Below, one piece after another: positions 9,652 to 23,817 of a DNA stretch of 64,000 nt. How positions within the stretch are numbered: the first letter of the stretch is position 1; each line of letters begins with the position of its first letter. The position numbers and the translations under genes were made by a program. Source of the DNA: Sinohyriopsis cumingii (taxonomy: Eukaryota > Mollusca > Bivalvia > Unionida > Unionidae); assembly GCA_028554795.2 (NCBI GenBank), contig CM068839.1:88123540-88187539 (forward strand), written 5' to 3'. A model generated the notes under the pieces. It had not been told where the DNA came from, did not search any database, and worked only from the letters and a program-made list of their open reading frames with translations.

Positions 9652-11052
9652 TATGAGAATACAAGAGTATATCACAATTATGCTCATGCAGCTCTGAGAT
9701 TTTTTCAGAGACGTACGAAAATTCAATCAAAATCCAATTAAACATTTTATAGTTTCATTTGTATTAAATGTTCTAATTCGAGGTTATTAAAAGCTTATTA
9801 CATGAATAAACTGCACAATTTTGCAGGTGCCACATTTTACTTAAATAAAAACAGACACCATGAAAAAGGAAAAATCAGCCAAATATATTCATATATTACC
9901 AAAACATAATGCAAATAGACTTTTTTTTTATATAAATTATTACAAAAAGTGCACATGTAAGATTTATAAATTCTTTGGTTGATCTTTTTTATTCTGGCTG
10001 TGTCATACAGGAAATGTTTTTTAAACTAAACAGGCATTGGATATTGAAAATCAATTATAATCCTTATTATTGCAGCATATATACTTGTCAATTATTCTGG
10101 CCAAGCATTATGCTATAAGAATTGCATTGCATAAATGGAAATATATTGTACTGCAAACCCACTTCCTCACATCCGACCCTGTTATCTGTTCAATGAATGT
10201 ATTCTACAAGTATCCTCAATGGCATGAATATGTGTTTTCTCTGAAATGTTTCAAACTTAATGCAAAATAATGGTGAAAGACAAACGTTAATTCAAATAAA
10301 GCATCACACACATACACACGAATGCAACAAGTGTATACAGACAGGATGTCTTTCTTTGTCATACTATTTACACCGATAAATCAACAATAACTACTTGAAA
10401 GTGTTTAATTCAATTTTTAAATTCGGAAAAATGTTAGAAATACAATAAAACTCAAGAAATATTTATTTGTTGGTATTCCGCAGCGTGACAAATGGAACGT
10501 AACGCTCAGTGTAATTTCGACAATTTAGAACAAATGTTCATAACCGACAAAAAGATTTCAAAGAAACTATATATGTAATCTTTACTGGTTCGATCTACAA
10601 GTAAATAGCTGCAGGATTCAGCTAATGGTGTACATTTCAAAAGGGAAATGGGATGAAATTGTCTCGAAGTAATTGTAACCAAAGCGTACTAAAAGATTAC
10701 ATAGCTCGCCTCTTTGAAGTAATTATAAACAATGTAATAAACGAGTATGTATCTCAACAATTTGATGTAATTGTAACCAGAGTACTAAAGCCGAGTAAAT
10801 ATCTCAACTCGTTGAAGCAACTGTATAACTGTAACAAGAGTAATAAATGAGTATATATCTCAACTCTCTGAAGTAATTGTAACCAAAGTACAATAAATGA
10901 TTACATAGCTCATCTCTTAGAGGTAATTGTAACTAGTCTAATAAACTATTACATATCTCAGCTCTTCCAAGCAATTGTAAACAAAATGTAATAAATAACA
11001 GCTTAGATGACCTCTTCGATGCATTTAATAGTCTTCAGTTTACATAATAAAA

Positions 11053-11641
11053 CTAATTATCATGCAGGTCAAAGGTCTTGGTGAGGTCGATGAACATCAT
11101 GTAGAGTGGTTGACCTTGCTCTGTGTTCTTCTCTTGGAGTTGTCGTATGGAAAATATCCTGTCTGTCGTCGACCTGCCTGCATTAAAGCCGCACTGGGAT
11201 TCCAGGTGCACACTGTCCGCCAGCAACTGCAGCCTGTTGAATATAATGCGGGCATACACGTTGCCAACGATGCTCAGAAGCGAGATCAAGCGAGATCCCT
11301 CTGTAATTATTACAGTCACTGAGGTCGCCATTGTTTTTGTAAACGGTATCTCGCGCATGTCTTGGGGTCCGCTCCTTCCTCCCAGCAGAGACAAAGTAGC
11401 TCATGCAGTGGCTGAAGGAATGTTTGTTTCCCACGTTCGATAGCTTCGGGCGGGATGATGTCACTACCTGGTGCTTTGTCGTTTGGGAGGGAGTCGATTG
11501 CTTTGCTGAGCTCCTCTAAGGTGGGCACTTTGTCGAGCTCATCCATGGTGGGCAGTTTTTATGCTGCTAGGGGCCGCATCGGTGACTGACATTTCTTGGG
11601 AGTATAGCTCTAGGTAGTGTTCCACCCATCTGGCCATCTGT
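11053..11641 (-). pseudogene. LINE RT-B fragment, unit 3
   Basis: Three-frame remnant with the 10-bp duplication at 11278-11297. No private change seen. Confidence 0.9.
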
Positions 11642-12444
11642 CATACTTAATGCAAAATAATGGTGAAAGACAAACGTTAATTCAAATAAAGCATCGCACA
11701 CATACACACGAATGCGACAAGTGTATACAGACATGATGTCTTCCGTCGTCATACTATATACACCGGCTAATCAACAATAACTACTTAAAAGTGTTTAATT
11801 CAATTTTTAAATTCACAAAAAATGTGAGAAATACAATAAAACTCAAGAAATCTTTATTTGTTGGTATTCCGCAGCGTAACAAATGGAACGTAACGCCCAG
11901 TGTAATTTCGACAATTTAGAACAAATCTTCATATGCGACAAAAAGATTTCAAAGAAACTATATATGTAATCTTTACTGGTTCGATCTACAAGTAAATAAC
12001 TCCAGGATTCAGTTTATGGTGTACATTTCAAAAGGGAAATGGGATGAAATTATCTCGAAGTAATTGTAAGCAAAGTGTACTAAAAGATTACATAGCTCGC
12101 CTCTTTGAAGTAATTATAAACAATGTAATAAACGAGTATGTATCTCAACTATTTGATGTAATTGAAACCAGAGTATTAAAGGCGAGTAAATATCTCAACT
12201 CGTTGAAGTAACTGTATAACTGTAAAAAGAGTAATAAATAAGTATATATCTCAATTCTCTGAAGTAATTGTAACCAAAATACAATAAATGATTACATAGC
12301 TCATCTCTTCAAGGTAATTGTAACTAGTCTAATAAACTATTACATATCTCAGCTCTTCCAAGCAATTGTTAACAAAATGTAATAAATAACAGCTTAGATG
12401 ACCTCTTCGATGCATTTAATAGTCTTCAGTTTACATAATAAAAA

Positions 12445-13442
12445 CTAATTATCATGCAGGTCAATGGTCTTGGTGAGTTCAATGAACATCATGTAGAGTG
12501 GTTGACCTTGCTCTGTGTTCTTCTCTTGGAGTTGTCGTATGGAAAAGATCATGTCTGTCGTCGACCTGCCTGCTTTAAAGCCGCACTGGGATTCCAGGTG
12601 CACACGGTCCGCCAGCAACTGCAGCCTGTTGAGTATAATGCGAGAATACACTTTGCCAACGATGCTCAGAAGCGAGATCCCTCTGTAATTATTACAGTTA
12701 CTGAGGTCGCCATTGTTTTTGTAAACGGTATCTCGCGCATATCTTGGAGGACCGCTCCTTTCCTCCCAGCAGAGACAAAGTAGCTCATGCAGCAGCTGAA
12801 GCAATGTTGGTTTCCCACGTTCGATAGCTTTGGGCGGGATGCTGTCACTACATGGTGCTTTGTCGTTTGGGACGGAGTCGATTGCTTTGTTGAGCTCCTC
12901 TAAGGTGGGCACTTTGTGGAGCTCCTCTATGGTGGGCAGTTTTTATGCTGCTAGAGCTGCATCGGTGACTGACATTTCTTGGGAGCATAGCTCTGAGTAG
13001 TGTTCCACCCATCTGGCCATCTGTTGCTCGCAGTCAGTGATCTCCTCTCCCGTCAGAGATTTCTGGCGGACGATCCCTTTCACCATAGGGCCTAGAGCCT
13101 TCTTGATATCACAGTACATACCTTGGATGTTTCCGGATTCGGCACTGCGCTGGAGTCCTTCACATAGTTGTTACCAGTACTCGTTCGCGCACTGTCTAGC
13201 GATGTGTTGGGTGTTGCTTCGAGCGCTTCTGAGATCAGCAAGCATCCGTTCATTAGGGCATTTTTTGTAAGCTTTGAAGGCTTTTCATTTGTCTTCGATT
13301 ATTGGTTCTATCCTTGATAGATGTGCGCTGAACTAGTGCCAAACGTGGCCATGGCTGTGCTGTAGATGACACCCTTCATGGCGCTCCACATGGCTGTGGC
13401 ATCGTGATCTGGCAGGTCTTGGAGTGCCTGGTCCAGGGCTAG
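12445..13442 (-). pseudogene. LINE RT-A fragment, unit 4
   Basis: RT frame 12445-12912 unchanged, with Glu in motif A as in unit 1. Confidence 0.92.
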
Positions 13443-14843
13443 TATGAGAATACAAGAGTATATCACAATTATGCTCATGCAGCTCTGAGATTTTTTCAGA
13501 GACGTACGAAAATTCAATCAAAATCCAATTAAACATTTTATAGTTTCATTTGTATTAAATGTTCTAATTCGAGGTTATTAAAAGCTTATTACATGAAAAA
13601 ACTGCACAATTTTGCAGGTGCCACATTTTACTTAAATAAAAACAGACACCATGAAAAAGGAAAAATCAGCCAAATATATTCATATATTACCAAAACATAA
13701 TGCAAATAGACTTTTTTTTTATATAAATTATTACAAAAAGTGCACATGTAAGATTTATAAATTCTTTGGTTGATCTTTTTTATTCTGGCTGTGTCATACA
13801 GGAAATGTTTTTTAAACTAAACAGGCATTGGATATTGAAAATCAATTATAATCCTTATTATTGCAGCATATATACTTGTCAATTATTCTGGCCAAGCATT
13901 ATGCTATAAGAATTGCATTGCATAAATGGAAATATATTGTACTGCAAACCCACTTCCTCACATCCGACCCTGTTATCTGTTCAATGAATGTATTCTACAA
14001 GTATCCTCAATGGCATGAATATGTGTTTTCTCTGAAATGTTTCAAACTTAATGCAAAATAATGGTGAAAGACAAACGTTAATTCAAATAAAGCATCACAC
14101 ACATACACACGAATGCAACAAGTGTATACAGACAGGATGTCTTTCTTTGTCATACTATTTACACCGATAAATCAACAATAACTACTTGAAAGTGTTTAAT
14201 TCAATTTTTAAATTCGGAAAAATGTTAGAAATACAATAAAACTCAAGAAATATTTATTTGTTGGTATTCCGCAGCGTGACAAATGGAACGTAACGCTCAG
14301 TGTAATTTCGACAATTTAGAACAAATGTTCATAACCGACAAAAAGATTTCAAAGAAACTATATATGTAATCTTTACTGGTTCGATCTACAAGTAAATAGC
14401 TGCAGGATTCAGCTAATGGTGTACATTTCAAAAGGGAAATGGGATGTAATTGTCTCGAAGTAATTGTAACCAAAGCGTACTAAAAGATTACATAGCTCGC
14501 CTCTTTGAAGTAATTATAAACAATGTAATAAACGAGTATGTATCTCAACAATTTGATGTAATTGTAACCAGAGTACTAAAGCCGAGTAAATATCTCAACT
14601 CGTTGAAGCAACTGTATAACTGTAACAAGAGTAATAAATGAGTATATATCTCAACTCTCTGAAGTAATTGTAACCAAAGTACAATAAATGATTACATAGC
14701 TCATCTCTTAGAGGTAATTGTAACTAGTCTAATAAACTATTACATATCTCAGCTCTTCCAAGCAATTGTAAACAAAATGTAATAAATAACAGCTTAGATG
14801 ACCTCTTCGATGCATTTAATAGTCTTCAGTTTACATAATAAAA

Positions 14844-15432
14844 CTAATTATCATGCAGGTCAAAGGTCTTGGTGAGGTCGATGAACATCATGTAGAGTGG
14901 TTGACCTTGCTCTGTGTTCTTCTCTTGGAGTTGTCGTATGGAAAATATCCTGTCTGTCGTCGACCTGCCTGCATTAAAGCCGCACTGGGATTCCAGGTGC
15001 ACACTGTCCGCCAGCAACTGCAGCCTGTTGAATATAATGCGGGCATACACGTTGCCAACGATGCTCAGAAGCGAGATCAAGCGAGATCCCTCTGTAATTA
15101 TTACAGTCACTGAGGTCGCCATTGTTTTTGTAAACGGTATCTCGCGCATGTCTTGGGGTCCGCTCCTTCCTCCCAGCAGAGACAAAGTAGCTCATGCAGT
15201 GGCTGAAGGAATGTTTGTTTCCCACGTTCGATAGCTTCGGGCGGGATGATGTCACTACCTGGTGCTTTGTCGTTTGGGAGGGAGTCGATTGCTTTGCTGA
15301 GCTCCTCTAAGGTGGGCACTTTGTCGAGCTCATCCATGGTGGGCAGTTTTTATGCTGCTAGGGGCCGCATCGGTGACTGACATTTCTTGGGAGTATAGCT
15401 CTAGGTAGTGTTCCACCCATCTGGCCATCTGT
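14844..15432 (-). pseudogene. LINE RT-B fragment, unit 4
   Basis: Three-frame remnant with the duplication at 15069-15088. The private base at 14447 lies outside it. Confidence 0.9.
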
Positions 15433-16235
15433 CATACTTAATGCAAAATAATGGTGAAAGACAAACGTTAATTCAAATAAAGCATCGCACACATACACAC
15501 GAATGCGACAAGTGTATACAGACATGATGTCTTCCGTCGTCATACTATATACACCGGCTAATCAACAATAACTACTTAAAAGTGTTTAATTCAATTTTTA
15601 AATTCACAAAAAATGTGAGAAATACAATAAAACTCAAGAAATCTTTATTTGTTGGTATTCCGCAGCGTAACAAATGGAACGTAACGCCCAGTGTAATTTC
15701 GACAATTTAGAACAAATCTTCATATGCGACAAAAAGATTTCAAAGAAACTATATATGTAATCTTTACTGGTTCGATCTACAAGTAAATAACTCCAGGATT
15801 CAGTTTATGGTGTACATTTCAAAAGGGAAATGGGATGAAATTATCTCGAAGTAATTGTAAGCAAAGTGTACTAAAAGATTACATAGCTCGCCTCTTTGAA
15901 GTAATTATAAACAATGTAATAAACGAGTATGTATCTCAACTATTTGATGTAATTGAAACCAGAGTATTAAAGCCGAGTAAATATCTCAACTCGTTGAAGT
16001 AACTGTATAACTGTAAAAAGAGTAATAAATAAGTATATATCTCAATTCTCTGAAGTAATTGTAACCAAAATACAATAAATGATTACATAGCTCATCTCTT
16101 CAAGGTAATTGTAACTAGTCTAATAAACTATTACATATCTCAGCTCTTCCAAGCAATTGTTAACAAAATGTAATAAATAACAGCTTAGATGACCTCTTCG
16201 ATGCATTTAATAGTCTTCAGTTTACATAATAAAAA

Positions 16236-17233
16236 CTAATTATCATGCAGGTCAATGGTCTTGGTGAGTTCAATGAACATCATGTAGAGTGGTTGACCTT
16301 GCTCTGTGTTCTTCTCTTGGAGTTGTCGTATGGAAAAGATCATGTCTGTCGTCGACCTGCCTGCTTTAAAGCCGCACTGGGATTCCAGGTGCACACGGTC
16401 CGCCAGCAACTGCAGCCTGTTGAGTATAATGCGAGAATACACTTTGCCAACGATGCTCAGAAGCGAGATCCCTCTGTAATTATTACAGTTACTGAGGTCG
16501 CCATTGTTTTTGTAAACGGTATCTCGCGCATATCTTGGAGGACCGCTCCTTTCCTCCCAGCAGAGACAAAGTAGCTCATGCAGCAGCTGAAGCAATGTTG
16601 GTTTCCCACGTTCGATAGCTTTGGGCGGGATGCTGTCACTACATGGTGCTTTGTCGTTTGGGACGGAGTCGATTGCTTTGTTGAGCTCCTCTAAGGTGGG
16701 CACTTTGTGGAGCTCCTCTATGGTGGGCAGTTTTTATGCTGCTAGAGCTGCATCGGTGACTGACATTTCTTGGGAGCATAGCTCTGAGTAGTGTTCCACC
16801 CATCTGGCCATCTGTTGCTCGCAGTCAGTGATCTCCTCTCCCGTCAGAGATTTCTGGCGGACGATCCCTTTCACCATAGGGCCTAGAGCCTTCTTGATAT
16901 CACAGTACATACCTTGGATGTTTCCGGATTCGGCACTGCGCTGGAGTCCTTCACATAGTTGTTACCAGTACTCGTTCGCGCACTGTCTAGCGATGTGTTG
17001 GGTGTTGCTTCGAGCGCTTCTGAGATCAGCAAGCATCCGTTCATTAGGGCATTTTTTGTAAGCTTTGAAGGCTTTTCATTTGTCTTCGATTATTGGTTCT
17101 ATCCTTGATAGATGTGCGCTGAACTAGTGCCAAACGTGGCCATGGCTGTGCTGTAGATGACACCCTTCATGGCGCTCCACATGGCTGTGGCATCGTGATC
17201 TGGCAGGTCTTGGAGTGCCTGGTCCAGGGCTAG
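16236..17233 (-). pseudogene. LINE RT-A fragment, unit 5
   Basis: RT frame 16236-16703 unchanged from unit 1. Confidence 0.92.
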
Positions 17234-18634
17234 TATGAGAATACAAGAGTATATCACAATTATGCTCATGCAGCTCTGAGATTTTTTCAGAGACGTACGA
17301 AAATTCAATCAAAATCCAATTAAACATTTTATAGTTTCATTTGTATTAAATGTTCTAATTCGAGGTTATTAAAAGCTTATTACATGAAAAAACTGCACAA
17401 TTTTGCAGGTGCCACATTTTACTTAAATAAAAACAGACACCATGAAAAAGGAAAAATCAGCCAAATATATTCATATATTACCAAAACATAATGCAAATAG
17501 ACTTTTTTTTTATATAAATTATTACAAAAAGTGCACATGTAAGATTTATAAATTCTTTGGTTGATCTTTTTTATTCTGGCTGTGTCATACAGGAAATGTT
17601 TTTTAAACTAAACAGGCATTGGATATTGAAAATCAATTATAATCCTTATTATTGCAGCATATATACTTGTCAATTATTCTGGCCAAGCATTATGCTATAA
17701 GAATTGCATTGCATAAATGGAAATATATTGTACTGCAAACCCACTTCCTCACATCCGACCCTGTTATCTGTTCAATGAATGTATTCTACAAGTATCCTCA
17801 ATGGCATGAATATGTGTTTTCTCTGAAATGTTTCAAACTTAATGCAAAATAATGGTGAAAGACAAACGTTAATTCAAATAAAGCATCACACACATACACA
17901 CGAATGCAACAAGTGTATACAGACAGGATGTCTTTCTTTGTCATACTATTTACACCGATAAATCAACAATAACTACTTGAAAGTGTTTAATTCAATTTTT
18001 AAATTCGGAAAAATGTTAGAAATACAATAAAACTCAAGAAATATTTATTTGTTGGTATTCCGCAGCGTGACAAATGGAACGTAACGCTCAGTGTAATTTC
18101 GACAATTTAGAACAAATGTTCATAACCGACAAAAAGATTTCAAAGAAACTATATATGTAATCTTTACTGGTTCGATCTACAAGTAAATAGCTGCAGGATT
18201 CAGCTAATGGTGTACATTTCAAAAGGGAAATGGGATGAAATTGTCTCGAAGTAATTGTAACCAAAGCGTACTAAAAGATTACATAGCTCGCCTCTTTGAA
18301 GTAATTATAAACAATGTAATAAACGAGTATGTATCTCAACAATTTGATGTAATTGTAACCAGAGTACTAAAGCCGAGTAAATATCTCAACTCGTTGAAGC
18401 AACTGTATAACTGTAACAAGAGTAATAAATGAGTATATATCTCAACTCTCTGAAGTAATTGTAACCAAAGTACAATAAATGATTACATAGCTCATCTCTT
18501 AGAGGTAATTGTAACTAGTCTAATAAACTATTACATATCTCAGCTCTTCCAAGCAATTGTAAACAAAATGTAATAAATAACAGCTTAGATGACCTCTTCG
18601 ATGCATTTAATAGTCTTCAGTTTACATAATAAAA

Positions 18635-19223
18635 CTAATTATCATGCAGGTCAAAGGTCTTGGTGAGGTCGATGAACATCATGTAGAGTGGTTGACCTTG
18701 CTCTGTGTTCTTCTCTTGGAGTTGTCGTATGGAAAATATCCTGTCTGTCGTCGACCTGCCTGCATTAAAGCCGCACTGGGATTCCAGGTGCACACTGTCC
18801 GCCAGCAACTGCAGCCTGTTGAATATAATGCGGGCATACACGTTGCCAACGATGCTCAGAAGCGAGATCAAGCGAGATCCCTCTGTAATTATTACAGTCA
18901 CTGAGGTCGCCATTGTTTTTGTAAACGGTATCTCGCGCATGTCTTGGGGTCCGCTCCTTCCTCCCAGCAGAGACAAAGTAGCTCATGCAGTGGCTGAAGG
19001 AATGTTTGTTTCCCACGTTCGATAGCTTCGGGCGGGATGATGTCACTACCTGGTGCTTTGTCGTTTGGGAGGGAGTCGATTGCTTTGCTGAGCTCCTCTA
19101 AGGTGGGCACTTTGTCGAGCTCATCCATGGTGGGCAGTTTTTATGCTGCTAGGGGCCGCATCGGTGACTGACATTTCTTGGGAGTATAGCTCTAGGTAGT
19201 GTTCCACCCATCTGGCCATCTGT
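18635..19223 (-). pseudogene. LINE RT-B fragment, unit 5
   Basis: Three-frame remnant with the duplication at 18860-18879. Unchanged from unit 1. Confidence 0.9.
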
Positions 19224-20026
19224 CATACTTAATGCAAAATAATGGTGAAAGACAAACGTTAATTCAAATAAAGCATCGCACACATACACACGAATGCGAC
19301 AAGTGTATACAGACATGATGTCTTCCGTCGTCATACTATATACACCGGCTAATCAACAATAACTACTTAAAAGTGTTTAATTCAATTTTTAAATTCACAA
19401 AAAATGTGAGAAATACAATAAAACTCAAGAAATCTTTATTTGTTGGTATTCCGCAGCGTAACAAATGGAACGTAACGCCCAGTGTAATTTCGACAATTTA
19501 GAACAAATCTTCATATGCGACAAAAAGATTTCAAAGAAACTATATATGTAATCTTTACTGGTTCGATCTACAAGTAAATAACTCCAGGATTCAGTTTATG
19601 GTGTACATTTCAAAAGGGAAATGGGATGAAATTATCTCGAAGTAATTGTAAGCAAAGTGTACTAAAAGATTACATAGCTCGCCTCTTTGAAGTAATTATA
19701 AACAATGTAATAAACGAGTATGTATCTCAACTATTTGATGTAATTGAAACCAGAGTATTAAAGCCGAGTAAATATCTCAACTCGTTGAAGTAACTGTATA
19801 ACTGTAAAAAGAGTAATAAATAAGTATATATCTCAATTCTCTGAAGTAATTGTAACCAAAATACAATAAATGATTACATAGCTCATCTCTTCAAGGTAAT
19901 TGTAACTAGTCTAATAAACTATTACATATCTCAGCTCTTCCAAGCAATTGTTAACAAATGTAATAAATAACAGCTTAGATGACCTCTTCGATGCATTTAA
20001 TAGTCTTCAGTTTACATAATAAAAAC

Positions 20027-21024
20027 TAATTATCATGCAGGTCAATGGTCTTAGGTGAGTTCAATGAACATCATGTAGAGTGGTTGACCTTGCTCTGTGT
20101 TCTTCTCTTGGAGTTGTCGTATGGAAAAGATCATGTCTGTCGTCGACCTGCCTGCTTTAAAGCCGCACTGGGATTCCAGGTGCACACGGTCCGCCAGCAA
20201 CTGCAGCCTGTTGAGTATAATGCGAGAATACACTTTGCCAACGATGCTCAGAAGCGAGATCCCTCTGTAATTATTACAGTTACTGAGGTCGCCATTGTTT
20301 TTGTAAACGGTATCTCGCGCATATCTTGGAGGACCGCTCCTTTCCTCCCAGCAGAGACAAAGTAGCTCATGCAGCAGCTGAAGCAATGTTGGTTTCCCAC
20401 GTTCGATAGCTTTGGGCGGGATGCTGTCACTACATGGTGCTTTGTCGTTTGGGACGGAGTCGATTGCTTTGTTGAGCTCCTCTAAGGTGGGCACTTTGTG
20501 GAGCTCCTCTATGGTGGGCAGTTTTTATGCTGCTAGAGCTGCATCGGTGACTGACATTTCTTGGGAGCATAGCTCTGAGTAGTGTTCCACCCATCTGGCC
20601 ATCTGTTGCTCGCAGTCAGTGATCTCCTCTCCCGTCAGAGATTTCTGGCGGACGATCCCTTTCACCATAGGGCCTAGAGCCTTCTTGATATCACAGTACA
20701 TACCTTGGATGTTTCCGGATTCGGCACTGCGCTGGAGTCCTTCACATAGTTGTTACCAGTACTCGTTCGCGCACTGTCTAGCGATGTGTTGGGTGTTGCT
20801 TCGAGCGCTTCTGAGATCAGCAAGCATCCGTTCATTAGGGCATTTTTTGTAAGCTTTGAAGGCTTTTCATTTGTCTTCGATTATTGGTTCTATCCTTGAT
20901 AGATGTGCGCTGAACTAGTGCCAAACGTGGCCATGGCTGTGCTGTAGATGACACCCTTCATGGCGCTCCACATGGCTGTGGCATCGTGATCTGGCAGGTC
21001 TTGGAGTGCCTGGTCCAGGGCTAG
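20027..21024 (-). pseudogene. LINE RT-A fragment, unit 6 (extra frameshift)
   Basis: An inserted A at 20053 breaks the frame inside motif A. The open stretch (20051-20494) therefore ends after FIELT at 147 codons instead of 155. This is the only RT-A copy in the window with a frameshift in the RT part. Confidence 0.92.
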
Positions 21025-22425
21025 TATGAGAATACAAGAGTATATCACAATTATGCTCATGCAGCTCTGAGATTTTTTCAGAGACGTACGAAAATTCAAT
21101 CAAAATCCAATTAAACATTTTATAATTTCATTTGTATTAAATGTTCTAATTCGAGGTTATTAAAAGCTTATTACATGAATAAACTGCACAATTTTGCAGG
21201 TGCCACATTTTACTTAAATAAAAACAGACACCATGAAAAAGGAAAAATCAGCCAAATATATTCATATATTACCAAAACATAATGCAAATAGACTTTTTTT
21301 TTATATAAATTATTACAAAAAGTGCACATGTAAGATTTATAAATTCTTTGGTTGATCTTTTTTATTCTGGCTGTGTCATACAGGAAATGTTTTTTAAACT
21401 AAACAGGCATTGGATATTGAAAATCAATTATAATCCTTATTATTGCAGCATATATACTTGTCAATTATTCTGGCCAAGCATTATGCTATAAGAATTGCAT
21501 TGCATAAATGGAAATATATTGTACTGCAAACCCACTTCCTCACATCCGACCCTGTTATCTGTTCAATGAATGTATTCTACAAGTATCCTCAATGGCATGA
21601 ATATGTGTTTTCTCTGAAATGTTTCAAACTTAATGCAAAATAATGGTGAAAGACAAACGTTAATTCAAATAAAGCATCACACACATACACACGAATGCAA
21701 CAAGTGTATACAGACAGGATGTCTTTCTTTGTCATACTATTTACACCGATAAATCAACAATAACTACTTGAAAGTGTTTTATTCAATTTTTAAATTCGGA
21801 AAAATGTTAGAAATACAATAAAACTCAAGAAATATTTATTTGTTGGTATTCCGCAGCGTGACAAATGGAACGTAACGCTCAGTGTAATTTCGACAATTTA
21901 GAACAAATGTTCATAACCGACAAAAAGATTTCAAAGAAACTATATATGTAATCTTTACTGGTTCGATCTACAAGTAAATAGCTGCAGGATTCAGCTAATG
22001 GTGTACATTTCAAAAGGGAAATGGGATGAAATTGTCTCGAAGTAATTGTAACCAAAGCGTACTAAAAGATTACATAGCTCGCCTCTTTGAAGTAATTATA
22101 AACAATGTAATAAACGAGTATGTATCTCAACAATTTGATGTAATTGTAACCAGAGTACTAAAGCCGAGTAAATATCTCAACTCGTTGAAGCAACTGTATA
22201 ACTGTAACAAGAGTAATAAATGAGTATATATCTCAACTCTCTGAAGTAATTGTAACCAAAGTACAATAAATGATTACATAGCTCATCTCTTAGAGGTAAT
22301 TGTAACTAGTCTAATAAACTATTACATATCTCAGCTCTTCCAAGCAATTGTAAACAAAATGTAATAAATAACAGCTTAGATGACCTCTTCGATGCATTTA
22401 ATAGTCTTCAGTTTACATAATAAAA

Positions 22426-23014
22426 CTAATTATCATGCAGGTCAAAGGTCTTGGTGAGGTCGATGAACATCATGTAGAGTGGTTGACCTTGCTCTGTGTT
22501 CTTCTCTTGGAGTTGTCGTATGGAAAATATCCTGTCTGTCGTCGACCTGCCTGCATTAAAGCCGCACTGGGATTCCAGGTGCACACTGTCCGCCAGCAAC
22601 TGCAGCCTGTTGAATATAATGCGGGCATACACGTTGCCAACGATGCTCAGAAGCGAGATCAAGCGAGATCCCTCTGTAATTATTACAGTCACTGAGGTCG
22701 CCATTGTTTTTGTAAACGGTATCTCGCGCATGTCTTGGGGTCCGCTCCTTCCTCCCAGCAGAGACAAAGTAGCTCATGCAGTGGCTGAAGGAATGTTTGT
22801 TTCCCACGTTCGATAGCTTCGGGCGGGATGATGTCACTACCTGGTGCTTTGTCGTTTGGGAGGGAGTCGATTGCTTTGCTGAGCTCCTCTAAGGTGGGCA
22901 CTTTGTCGAGCTCATCCATGGTGGGCAGTTTTTATGCTGCTAGGGGCCGCATCGGTGACTGACATTTCTTGGGAGTATAGCTCTAGGTAGTGTTCCACCC
23001 ATCTGGCCATCTGT
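22426..23014 (-). pseudogene. LINE RT-B fragment, unit 6
   Basis: Three-frame remnant with the duplication at 22651-22670. No private change seen. Confidence 0.9.
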
Positions 23015-23817
23015 CATACTTAATGCAAAATAATGGTGAAAGACAAACGTTAATTCAAATAAAGCATCGCACACATACACACGAATGCAACAAGTGTATA
23101 CAGACATGATGTCTTCCGTCGTCATACTATATACACCGGCTAATCAACAATAACTACTTAAAAGTGTTTAATTCAATTTTTAAATTCACAAAAAATGTGA
23201 GAAATACAATAAAACTCAAGAAATCTTTATTTGTTGGTATTCCGCAGCGTAACAAATGGAACGTAACGCCCAGTGTAATTTCGACAATTTAGAACAAATC
23301 TTCATATGCGACAAAAAGATTTCAAAGAAACTATATATGTAATCTTTACTGGTTCGATCTACAAGTAAATAACTCCAGGATTCAGTTTATGGTGTACATT
23401 TCAAAAGGGAAATGGGATGAAATTATCTCGAAGTAATTGTAAGCAAAGTGTACTAAAAGATTACATAGCTCGCCTCTTTGAAGTAATTATAAACAATGTA
23501 ATAAACGAGTATGTATCTCAACTATTTGATGTAATTGAAACCAGAGTATTAAAGCCGAGTAAATATCTCAACTCGTTGAAGTAACTGTATAACTGTAAAA
23601 AGAGTAATAAATAAGTATATATCTCAATTCTCTGAAGTAATTGTAACCAAAATACAATAAATGATTACATAGCTCATCTCTTCAAGGTAATTGTAACTAG
23701 TCTAATAAACTATTACATATCTCAGCTCTTCCAAGCAATTGTTAACAAAATGTAATAAATAACAGCTTAGATGACCTCTTCGATGCATTTAATAGTCTTC
23801 AGTTTACATAATAAAAA

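Larger units (their letters stand above)
7851..11641. repeat. Megasatellite unit 3
   Basis: Modules: A 7851-9233, U 9234-10251, B 10252-11641. Old type. C to G at 9308 is private. A to T at 9431 is a variant seen again only in units 12 and 15-17. Confidence 0.96.
11642..15432. repeat. Megasatellite unit 4
   Basis: Modules: A 11642-13024, U 13025-14042, B 14043-15432. Old type, with the six-A form in U shared with units 1 and 5. Private changes: C to G at 12182 in the A minisatellite and A to T at 14447 in B. Confidence 0.96.
15433..19223. repeat. Megasatellite unit 5
   Basis: Modules: A 15433-16815, U 16816-17833, B 17834-19223. Old type with the six-A form in U. I saw no private change in this unit. 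Confidence 0.96.
19224..23014. repeat. Megasatellite unit 6 (compensating -1/+1 indels)
   Basis: Modules: A 19224-20606, U 20607-21624, B 21625-23014. One A is lost near 19957 and one A is gained at 20053, so the unit length stays 3,791 bp. The second indel shifts the RT-A frame. The start of A is old type (GCGAC near 19297), but U (TATAATTT near 21122) and B (TTTTATTCA near 21777) are new type, so the old-to-new switch lies inside this unit. Confidence 0.96.
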
